Assembly: GCF_022008365.1 (NCBI RefSeq)
Contig: NZ_JAIRBA010000006.1
Location: 93,529-157,528 of the forward strand
DNA from: Aequorivita vitellina
GTDB taxonomy: Bacteria > Bacteroidota > Bacteroidia > Flavobacteriales > Flavobacteriaceae
DNA: 64,000 nt
Direction of reading: 5' to 3'
This document shows, piece after piece, positions 54,504-61,179 of the stretch. Position 1 is the stretch's first letter. Every line of letters begins with the position of its first letter. A program made the position numbers and the translations under genes. The notes beneath the pieces are model-generated. The model was not told where the DNA came from. It worked only from the letters and a program-made list of their open reading frames with translations, and did no database searches.

Positions 54504-54650
54504 ATGATCCGTAATCTTCTCGAGGAAATGCTCCATAAATCCACCCCGGCCCGAACACACCAAATTGAAAATCTGCGAGTATTTTCAGAAGTAGGCGAGA
54601 AGAAGCAATTATTTATTGCCATGGTGGGCAACGAATTTTTTTATTCGTAA
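54504..54650 (+). CDS. Questionable small protein, 48 aa
   Basis: ATG 54504 to TAA 54648-54650 reads MIRNLLEEMLHKSTPARTHQ, with a strand-like KKQLFIAMVGNEFFYS end. It is not in any family I know and could be the remnant of a larger gene. It overlaps a minus-strand frame and meets the next gene tail to tail with a 10-nt overlap. Listed because the composition looks protein-like; low confidence. Confidence 0.2.
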   Translation: MIRNLLEEMLHKSTPARTHQIENLRVFSEVGEKKQLFIAMVGNEFFYS

Positions 54651-55480
54651 TATTCTATTTGTCTTTCCCAAACCATCCCTAATTCTCCATTGGAACTTCT
54701 CCATTTAGAAATCCAATTTCCATTTTCGTCATATACGTATTCGAAAGAAGTTTGGTGTGTTTGTTCGTCTTCTTCATTGAACCAATTTTGAACAATCATA
54801 TTATTCATTTCATCATATTCCGAAACGAACTTCATAAAACTACCATCGGGATTGAATTTAAATTGTAAATTTTCATTGCCATCTTTATCGTATGAATATG
54901 TTCGTCTGTCTTTCAAACTGCCATCAGGTTTATATCTAAACTGCTCAATTTTTTTGTTGTCATTATTGTATTTATAAATATATTTCCAACCGCTTCCATT
55001 TCCTGGTCTTTTAAGAAGCATCTCAATAATATTTCCTTTTTCATCATATTTATTCGATTGGATATTCGTTAGATTATCGTCTGTATCATAAGTTTTAACC
55101 GCAATCATATTATCGTTGGAATCGTACTCATAAGTCCAATAGCTTTTTAATTCATCTGATGAATTTTTCTTCATTGCTTTTTGAGCAACTCCATCTTCAT
55201 TTCTTTTGTAAATAGTTTTCTCGTAAAGCGAACCGTCTTTTTCATATTGTCCGTTTTCTATCACTTTCTCATTTTTATCAAAAATCATATATGAACTTAG
55301 GTTTGAGTCAAACAGATTTTCACGACTTTTTAATTCGCCATTCTCTGGTTTGTAGATGACCTCTTTAACCATTTTCATTTTTGGTTTCAGGCTGTCAGAA
55401 GTTGATTGAGCGATAAGATTTGTTCCGGAAAATGAAATCAGAATTCCGAGTAGCAATATGTATTTCATAGGTTTGTTCAT
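54641..55480 (-). CDS. Exported RHS/YD-like repeat protein
   Basis: 279 residues from ATG 55480 (MNKPMKYILLLGILISFSG signal peptide; ATG 55468 also possible). The frame continues upstream through GC-rich hairpin DNA, which is not coding. The mature part has about eight repeats of the form Y-x-YDxxGN/DxI (WTYEYDSNDNMIAVKTYD, NKYDEKGNIIEMLLKR, YSYDKDGNENLQFKF), as in short YD-repeat proteins. No toxin domain or T9SS tail is present. Role unknown; it lies in an accessory patch. Confidence 0.78.
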   Translation of the reverse strand: MNKPMKYILLLGILISFSGTNLIAQSTSDSLKPKMKMVKEVIYKPENGELKSRENLFDSNLSSYMIFDKNEKVIENGQYEKDGSLYEKTIYKRNEDGVAQKAMKKNSSDELKSYWTYEYDSNDNMIAVKTYDTDDNLTNIQSNKYDEKGNIIEMLLKRPGNGSGWKYIYKYNNDNKKIEQFRYKPDGSLKDRRTYSYDKDGNENLQFKFNPDGSFMKFVSEYDEMNNMIVQNWFNEEDEQTHQTSFEYVYDENGNWISKWRSSNGELGMVWERQIEYYE

Positions 55481-55533
55481 ATGTTTAGAGCGGAGCCCGA
55501 AGGCACTCTTAACGGATTTGTATAACGCGCGTT

Positions 55534-55560
55534 GCGGGAAAACCTGCGAGGTTTTTCCGC
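55534..55560. repeat. GC-rich hairpin upstream of the YD-repeat gene
   Basis: GCGGGAAAACCT (55534-55545) pairs with AGGTTTTTCCGC (55549-55560) with one mismatch and a 3-nt loop. It is flanked by TATAACGCGCGTT and, about 65 nt away, by TATACACGGTGTGGTACAACG, words that look like cassette-border DNA rather than coding or promoter sequence. Confidence 0.6.
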
Positions 55561-55646
55561 CGTAACCGAAAGATAGCAAATAGCAATGAATTTTGATTAG
55601 GAATTCAGCTGCAATGAGCTATACACGGTGTGGTACAACGTATTTT

Positions 55647-56129
55647 TTAAAGGTCTAAAATACCAAGTGTTTCTGTAAACGGAATGTCAATCGAAATAAT
55701 TTCAAACTTTGGATTGATTCCTTTTTTCAATAAGGCAAGAGTGTTTTTAGAGCCAATGTCAGATGTTACAAAATGTGTAACTGACTTATCCAAATCAGCT
55801 TGAGCAAAGAGTTTCGAGTCATTTGGGATTATTGCTCTTGGCGTCAATTTTTCTTCACTGACTTTATTTTGTGTAAAGATTATATTCGCAAATTGCCCTG
55901 TTTTTTCAGCTTCTTTTAAATTGAAAGGAACAATCTGAATATTTTTTAAAGGTAATTCTTCTAAATTCCCGAGTACACAGTATTCTGCAATTGAAATTGT
56001 GGAAACTTTTAAGACAATATCATTTTACAAAAAGTATCTGAAGTATCCAATTGCATTTTTATGTAGAGGGTCTTCATCGTTTAGAAGTCTAATGAAGAAA
56101 CTTGTATCTAATAGAACACTATGCTTCAT
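55647..56129 (-). pseudogene. PIN-domain nuclease gene broken by an in-frame stop
   Basis: Reading from ATG 56129 gives KHSVLLDTSFFIRLLNDEDP, the PIN-domain start with its first acidic residue (LLDTSFFIRLL). After YFRYFL a TAA replaces one codon, and the same frame continues NDIVLKVSTISIAEYCVLGN and on to SDIGSKNTLALLKKG-like acidic C-terminal region, ending ETLGILDL at 55647. The 161-codon total equals a normal PIN protein, so this is a single nonsense change (or sequence error). It overlaps the upstream 259-residue gene by 11 nt. Confidence 0.85.
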
Positions 56130-56898
56130 AACCACCTCTTAAGTTCAATAGCCATTCGTCAGGATGAACATTTCTCCAGCTATCCTTGGCTTTTTTGATA
56201 AGAGAATTTAAATAATCATTATCAAATTTTGGTTGATAATCGATAAGCTCAATTAATTGAAGTGATTTAGTATCAATTTCTCCAGTTTCTATGTTTTGTT
56301 TGCCCTTGGCTCGAACACCAAATTTTTTATATAGTAAGTTTTCTTCTCTTTCTTTTAGAAATTGTTCTCCAGTCTCAATAGATAAATAACCGAAATCATC
56401 TGTATCTAAATGTATATTGGCTTTACTTTTGCCACCCGCATCTTTTAAAATTCCATAGAAATAAAATTCTGCATCTACCCATATGTTCTCTGTTCTAAGA
56501 AATTTTGTATTAGGGTTTATAGTTAATTCATAACTATCATTCAGTGATGTTTTTATTTGGAATTCATAATTTTTTTGGCGAGATAAATTTTGAATATTTT
56601 CAATAGCTCTGGCAGTTTTTAGTTCAAGAAAATCGATTGATTCGTTTGTCTGAACTTGAGATAAAACTGCACTAAATCCAATTACGGTTTGAATTGTGGT
56701 CTTGAACAAATGTCGAACAGAACCCTCTTGAATATCGTAGGTTATAATTGGTCTATCCTTTTTGTTAATAGGAAATAGCAAGTCTTCAACATTCTGCAAT
56801 ATTGATGCAATATGCTTAATGTCATAGTTGTCAGGACTTAAATTGTGATTTCCAGATTTACCTACAACACGAATTTCTATTTCTCCGATTTTTTCCAC
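56119..56898 (-). CDS. Uncharacterised 259-aa partner of the PIN-domain gene
   Basis: GTG start at 56898 (EKIGEIEIRVVGKSGNHNL). No signal or membrane segment. Conserved-looking parts: DIQEGSVRHLFKTTIQT, IENIQNLSRQKNYEF and a C-terminal WRNVHPDEWLLNLRGGYEA. I do not recognise the family. It precedes and overlaps the PIN gene (11 nt), the order and coupling typical of antitoxin-toxin pairs, but it is much longer than usual VapB antitoxins and no DNA-binding fold is evident. A TATCTTTG box lies 4 nt upstream of the GTG. Confidence 0.8.
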   Translation of the reverse strand: MEKIGEIEIRVVGKSGNHNLSPDNYDIKHIASILQNVEDLLFPINKKDRPIITYDIQEGSVRHLFKTTIQTVIGFSAVLSQVQTNESIDFLELKTARAIENIQNLSRQKNYEFQIKTSLNDSYELTINPNTKFLRTENIWVDAEFYFYGILKDAGGKSKANIHLDTDDFGYLSIETGEQFLKEREENLLYKKFGVRAKGKQNIETGEIDTKSLQLIELIDYQPKFDNDYLNSLIKKAKDSWRNVHPDEWLLNLRGGYEA

Positions 56899-56902
56899 AT
56901 TT

Positions 56903-56910
56903 CAAAGATA
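56903..56910 (-). promoter_or_regulatory. TAnnTTTG box before the 259-aa gene
   Basis: TATCTTTG (56910-56903, minus) ends 4 nt before the GTG start at 56898. It gives the two-gene unit its own, probably leaderless, promoter. Confidence 0.5.
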
Positions 56911-57099
56911 CAATTAATTCATATTCGTTGTTAATTTTTGTTTTGAATCAATATGTTGCACAACACCTTATAACCACATAAATATCACAATTAACCTGAA
57001 ATAAATATAGTTTTATATGAAGCTGTGTTAGTTATTTAAATGATAAATATAACTGAAATTAATTAAAAGAATAGTAAGTCTTAATTAGAGTAGTAAAAG

Positions 57100-57972
57100 C
57101 TAGGAGTTGCGGTGCTTCCAGCGTTTATGCGACCAAAGGTAGTATTCGGGTTTTTCCTTAATTTGCGCCTCTAAAGCATCAAAAAACATCCGGGTAACTT
57201 CAAAATCTGGGTATTCTTTTGGCTTGTCCACCAAAGGAACGAAGGTGGCTTTGTAATAGCCGCGTTTTACCTTTTCAACTTTTAGATAAAGCACAGCAAA
57301 GTCTAATTTTTTTGCCAACTCTTCGGTACCCGTAAACATGGGGACGTCTATTCCCATAAAAGTATCGCGATGTTTAAAAGCGCCCAGTTTTGGGGTTTGG
57401 TCGCTAAGAATATAGGTGAGGGTTTTAATGCCTTTTTTCCACTTTCTAAAAAGAACGGGAACTATTTTTTTGTTGCTCACGATAATCCCGCCAAAGTGTT
57501 CGCGGGTTTTTTTTACCAAAGCATCAAATTGCTTACTGCCCAAAGGCTTGTAAACCGCATGAGCTTGGTGTTTCATCAACTTATTTAAAATACCACTCCA
57601 TTCCCAATTGCCGTAATGCCCCGCCATTAGTAAAATACTGCGATCGTTATAGTAATAGGGGTCGAGTATTTCGGCATTGGTAACTACAAATCGCTTTCTG
57701 ATTTCCTTTTCAGAAATTGTAAACGCTTTTATAGTTTCAAAAATAAGATCGCATAAATGCTTAAAGAATTGCTGGGCAATTTGGTTTCGCTCTTGCTGCG
57801 TTTTTTCAGGAAACACTAACGCCAAGTTGTCTTTTACCACCTTTTTGCGATATCCAATTATGTAATACACCAAAATATACAGCGCGGTAGATTTAATGTA
57901 CAAAATGCGCATCGGTAAGATGGAAAGCAACCAAAGAATCGGGTAGGCCAGAAAATAGAGCAGTTTTTGCAT
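57100..57972 (-). CDS. Lipid A biosynthesis acyltransferase, LpxL/HtrB-like
   Basis: 290 residues. One N-terminal hydrophobic anchor (LLYFLAYPILWLLSILP), then the HX4D/E acyltransferase motif as HYGNWEWSG, ILSDQTPKLGAFKH and a C-terminal YYLWSHKRWKHR typical of this family. It adds a secondary acyl chain to lipid A (or a related lipid, such as an ornithine or glycine lipid) at the inner membrane. It stands alone; the downstream gene is the GTG-started accessory unit. Confidence 0.92.
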   Translation of the reverse strand: MQKLLYFLAYPILWLLSILPMRILYIKSTALYILVYYIIGYRKKVVKDNLALVFPEKTQQERNQIAQQFFKHLCDLIFETIKAFTISEKEIRKRFVVTNAEILDPYYYNDRSILLMAGHYGNWEWSGILNKLMKHQAHAVYKPLGSKQFDALVKKTREHFGGIIVSNKKIVPVLFRKWKKGIKTLTYILSDQTPKLGAFKHRDTFMGIDVPMFTGTEELAKKLDFAVLYLKVEKVKRGYYKATFVPLVDKPKEYPDFEVTRMFFDALEAQIKEKPEYYLWSHKRWKHRNS

Positions 57973-57989
57973 AGTATTTAAACCTGCAA

Positions 57990-58125
57990 AATTACTTAAT
58001 TAATGCGCAATGTTCAATGATCAATCAATAATTAACCAATTCCCCAAATCACTAATTCCCCAGTTAACCCATTAAACAATTCTCCAGTTAAACAATCAAA
58101 CCAATTAACCACCCAACACCCCCCA
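57990..58125. repeat. C-rich degenerate repeat upstream of rhomboid gene
   Basis: Built from AATTCCCCA, AGTTAACCC, AATTAACCA and AATCAAACC words of about 8-9 nt in loose tandem, ending in CCACCCAACACCCCCC. It fills part of the 238-nt divergent gap between the acyltransferase and rhomboid genes. It differs in period from the heptad arrays. Confidence 0.55.
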
Positions 58126-58210
58126 ATAAATCCCTACTAATTTTCTATTTTTACAATTCGTATTCCTATATTCCTATTTATAAATTATAACCTAAAACTT
58201 TCACCCTAGA

Positions 58211-58861
58211 ATGCAAAATTTAGATATCGCAACAATTGTAATAATAGCCGCCAATGTTATCATTTCTATGAAAGGTTTTAACGATTTTGCCTTCTTCGAA
58301 AAATACAAATTCAATATTGCCGGCATCCGCCGAGGCGAGCAAATACGAATGTTTAGCTCGGCTTTTTTGCACGCCGATTTCTCGCATTTGCTTTTTAATA
58401 TGCTTACCCTTTACTTTTTTGCCCCCGTGGTGGTTATGAGTGTTGGGACAACCTATTTCGTAATTATTTATGTCCTTAGCTTACTTGCAGGAAACCTGCT
58501 TTCTTTCTATTTTCATAAAGACGAATATCACTATAGCGCAATTGGCGCCAGTGGTGCGGTAATGGGTGTGTTGTATTCGGCCATATTATTTTTTCCAGAT
58601 ATGGGTTTATACCTCTTCTTCATTCCAATCCCAATTCCCGCTTGGTTATTTGGGATGGCATATTTGTTGTATTCTATCTATGGAATGAAAAAAAGATTGG
58701 GCAACATTGGCCACGACGCCCATATTGGGGGCGCCATTGGCGGATACGTTCTAACCCTCGTTTTTGCGCCTTATCTGTTTCAAACAAGTTTATGGATTGT
58801 TGTCCTGCTGGCCATTCCGTTAATTATTTTGTTTGTGATGCATAAGTTGGGGAAGATTTAG
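58211..58861 (+). CDS. Rhomboid-family intramembrane serine protease
   Basis: 216 residues with about six membrane helices. The catalytic Ser is in SAIGASGAVMGVLY (GASGA) and the His in GHDAHIGGAIGGYVL, with the L1-loop HADFSHLLFNMLTL typical of rhomboids. It cuts membrane-spanning substrates within the bilayer; the substrate is unknown. The gene begins at ATG 58211 and is followed by a purine-rich tract and the SIMPL gene. Confidence 0.92.
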   Translation: MQNLDIATIVIIAANVIISMKGFNDFAFFEKYKFNIAGIRRGEQIRMFSSAFLHADFSHLLFNMLTLYFFAPVVVMSVGTTYFVIIYVLSLLAGNLLSFYFHKDEYHYSAIGASGAVMGVLYSAILFFPDMGLYLFFIPIPIPAWLFGMAYLLYSIYGMKKRLGNIGHDAHIGGAIGGYVLTLVFAPYLFQTSLWIVVLLAIPLIILFVMHKLGKI

Positions 58862-58864
58862 ACT

Positions 58865-58935
58865 CGAGAGGGAAGAAGGAAGAATAAAGAAGAAGAAAGA
58901 AGAAGAAAGAAGGAAGAATAAAGAAGAGAAAGGAA
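58865..58935 (+). repeat. GAAGAA-type purine tract
   Basis: Starting a few bases after the rhomboid stop, GAAGGAAGAATAAAGAAGAA and near copies run for about 70 nt, nearly all purine on the plus strand. It is low-complexity DNA; no hairpin is formed. Confidence 0.6.
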
Positions 58936-58986
58936 TTAAGATTAAATTTCAAGACAAAAAAAACACATAATAAAAAAAGAAATTTT

Positions 58987-59673
58987 ATGAAGACGATCAA
59001 AACCTTATTAATTTTAGCAATTACCACTACTACTATGATGGCACAAAACACACCCCCGCCCACAGTTGATGTTACTGGAGAAGGAATTGTTCGGGTGGTG
59101 CCAGACGAAGTTACAATTCGTGTTCGTGTAGAAAATACAGGTGAAAATACTAGCACGCTCAAGAAACAAAACGATGCTACTATTAGCGAAGTAATAAAGT
59201 TTCTTAAGAAGATGGATATAGCCGATAAAGATGTGAAAACTGAATATATGAACCTCAGCAAAAACTACAACCACAATAATAAAACCTACACTTTTGCTGC
59301 CAATCAATCGCTTTCGGTTAAGCTTCGCGATTTAAGTAAATATGAAGCGGTCATGAACGGACTTATAGACACGGGGATTAACCGAATAGACGGCGTTAGT
59401 TTTTCTTCAACCAAAGAAGAAACTTTAAAAAGCGAAGCGCGTAAAAAAGCAGTGACAAATGCACAGATGAAAGCTAAAGAATACGCTTCCGTATTAAATC
59501 AATCTGTGGGGAAAGCTGTTTCTATAAGCGAAATAGGCAGCGCTTCAGGCCCACAGCCAATGTACAAAATGGCAATGATGGACTCTTCTTCAAGTGGCGG
59601 CAACGACCAAACCATCGCCCTCGGTGAAATAGAAATTAAAACCACCGTCAATGTTAGCTTCCTGCTGAATTAA
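58987..59673 (+). CDS. Exported SIMPL-domain (DUF541) protein
   Basis: 228 residues with signal peptide MKTIKTLLILAITTTTMMA. The SIMPL fold is seen from VDVTGEGIVRVVPDEVTIRV through YAANQSLSVKLRD-like to GINRIDGVSFSS and AKEYASVLNQSVGKAVSISE. These periplasmic or outer-membrane proteins form ring oligomers and are linked to envelope stress; the exact role here is unknown. It ends at a strong bidirectional terminator. Confidence 0.92.
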   Translation: MKTIKTLLILAITTTTMMAQNTPPPTVDVTGEGIVRVVPDEVTIRVRVENTGENTSTLKKQNDATISEVIKFLKKMDIADKDVKTEYMNLSKNYNHNNKTYTFAANQSLSVKLRDLSKYEAVMNGLIDTGINRIDGVSFSSTKEETLKSEARKKAVTNAQMKAKEYASVLNQSVGKAVSISEIGSASGPQPMYKMAMMDSSSSGGNDQTIALGEIEIKTTVNVSFLLN

Positions 59674-59718
59674 GTTACTAGGTTATTAGGTAAATAAATT
59701 ATTACAACCCAATTAACC

Positions 59719-59757
59719 AAAAAAAATCCTCAGTTCACCGAACCGAGGATTTTTTTT
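59719..59757. terminator. Bidirectional terminator after the SIMPL gene
   Basis: AAAAAAATCCTC pairs with GAGGATTTTTTT (13 bp including flanks, 59719-59731 and 59745-59757), and inside it GTTC pairs with GAAC around ACC. A and T runs on both sides let it act for the SIMPL gene and for transcripts of the convergent TlpA-like gene that pass the repeat. Confidence 0.85.
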
Positions 59758-59761
59758 ATTT

Positions 59762-59946
59762 TATCTACCAACAACCCACAACCGACAACCGACAACCCAC
59801 AACACGCAACCGTCAACCGACAACCCACAACCGCCAACCGACAACGGACAACCGACAACTGACAACCCACAACCCACAACCGATAACCGACAACGGACAA
59901 CCGCCAACCGATAACTGACAACCGACAACGGACAACCGACAACCTA
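59762..59946. repeat. CAACCGA-type heptad tandem repeat
   Basis: About 24 near-continuous seven-base units of the form CAACNNA (CAACCGA, CAACCCA, CAACGGA, CAACTGA, TAACCGA). It fills the space between the convergent SIMPL and TlpA-like genes. Open frames through it, for example RLSVVGCRLSVV-like on the minus strand, are translations of the repeat and not genes. Confidence 0.9.
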
Positions 59947-61056
59947 TTCCCCCAACAAAGTAGCAATCTTAGCCTCCAAAGCCGCGCCGCGAAGGTTTTT
60001 GTCTATTATCATCCCCTTCTCATCGAGTAAAAAGGTGGCAGGAATAGAACGTACATTGTATTGCCGGGCAATTGGGTCTTGCCAAAATTGTAAGTTAGAC
60101 ACGTGGTACCAATCCATTTTATCATCTGCAATCGCCTGTATCCACTTGTCCTTTTGCTCCGCTTTGTCCAAGGAAACGCTTATTATATTTAATCCTTTAT
60201 CGTGATACTTATTGTACACTTTCACAACATTCGGATTTTCAATTCGGCAAGGCTTACACCAAGACGCCCAAAAATCAATAATAGTATATTTCCCCATAGC
60301 ATCTTTTAACGACATCGTTTCGCCCGATGGGGTAGGAGCACTAAAATCTGGCGCCAAGCTTCCCACATCAGCCTTCTTCATATTTTCCAAATTTGCTTTT
60401 AAATCGGTAACTATATCACTCGCAACCAAATCCTTATCCATCTTGTCTATGTAAGCGGAAGCTTCAGTAGGCGTCAATTCTTGTCTGCCAACCATTTCAG
60501 AAATTAGCATAGCCGCAAATAGCGAATTGTTATTTCGCTTCAAAAAATCCTTCTTATATTCGGTTTCTTCAGCTACTATATTCAAATTTTTACTCTGTAT
60601 TTCAGTAATCACAGCAGTATCATTGGCCAATCGGGCTTCACGAAACCGCTCCATGCTCTCTTGTTTACGCTTGTTAAATTCAGTCATCCTATCTGCAAAC
60701 TCACCATAAGCCTTATTTTGCTCCCCGCCAATTACACGCGATGCCTGTAGGCTGTCCTTGTAAATTGTCGCCTGCATATCTACGTTTTCAGGAAAAAATA
60801 ATACAGAACCCTGCACTTCATTTAATCGTAAAAATCGCAAACCTGTAGCGTCACTACTCGGGTAGGTAGCCGAAAATTTTCCGCCTGCAACAGTAATGGT
60901 ATCCACCACTTTAGGCTGCCTATTTGCTAATGTATAAACGTAAATTTCTGTCCCATCGGCAAAGCCAATTGCATCTCCCTCCAGCGTATAGCCTTCAGTT
61001 TCATTGTTACAGGAAATTAATGAAATGGTTAAAAGTAAAGCCAATATCAGTCTCAT
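59944..61056 (-). CDS. TlpA-like thioredoxin lipoprotein with DUF4369 domain
   Basis: 370 residues, lipoprotein signal (MRLILALLLTISLISCNNE). The N-terminal half is a DUF4369-type beta domain (YTLEGDAIGFADGTEIYVY). The C-terminal half is an AhpC-TSA/Redoxin fold with WASWCKPCRIENP (CKPC active site) and the cis-Pro in YNVRSIPATFLLD. It reduces disulfides in the periplasm and may serve cytochrome maturation or protein repair. The stop lies against the heptad repeat. Confidence 0.92.
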   Translation of the reverse strand: MRLILALLLTISLISCNNETEGYTLEGDAIGFADGTEIYVYTLANRQPKVVDTITVAGGKFSATYPSSDATGLRFLRLNEVQGSVLFFPENVDMQATIYKDSLQASRVIGGEQNKAYGEFADRMTEFNKRKQESMERFREARLANDTAVITEIQSKNLNIVAEETEYKKDFLKRNNNSLFAAMLISEMVGRQELTPTEASAYIDKMDKDLVASDIVTDLKANLENMKKADVGSLAPDFSAPTPSGETMSLKDAMGKYTIIDFWASWCKPCRIENPNVVKVYNKYHDKGLNIISVSLDKAEQKDKWIQAIADDKMDWYHVSNLQFWQDPIARQYNVRSIPATFLLDEKGMIIDKNLRGAALEAKIATLLGE

Positions 61057-61179
61057 AGAATATGTATTTTTATTATTTCGGCAAAAATAGCAGTTTATAT
61101 TCGCAATGTGCGATATGCGCTAATATTTTGTTATTTATTAACATATCACTTAACTTTTAACTTGTACTTTTATCCCGTT

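Noticed and set aside
54375..54563. Minus-strand 62-codon frame
   Set aside because: Protein-like in part (EHFLEKITDHNFRVEVED) but overlaps a competing plus-strand frame, has no recognisable family or promoter, and could be a remnant; not called as a gene.
55500..55640. Integron attC site
   Set aside because: The hairpin and TATAACG/GTTATAC words recall cassette borders, but no integrase is visible and the core-site sequences do not match the consensus well.
59730..59966. Open frame on the minus strand reading Leu/Ser/Val/Arg repeats
   Set aside because: It is the translation of the CAACNNA heptad array; no start signal and no protein-like composition outside the repeat.
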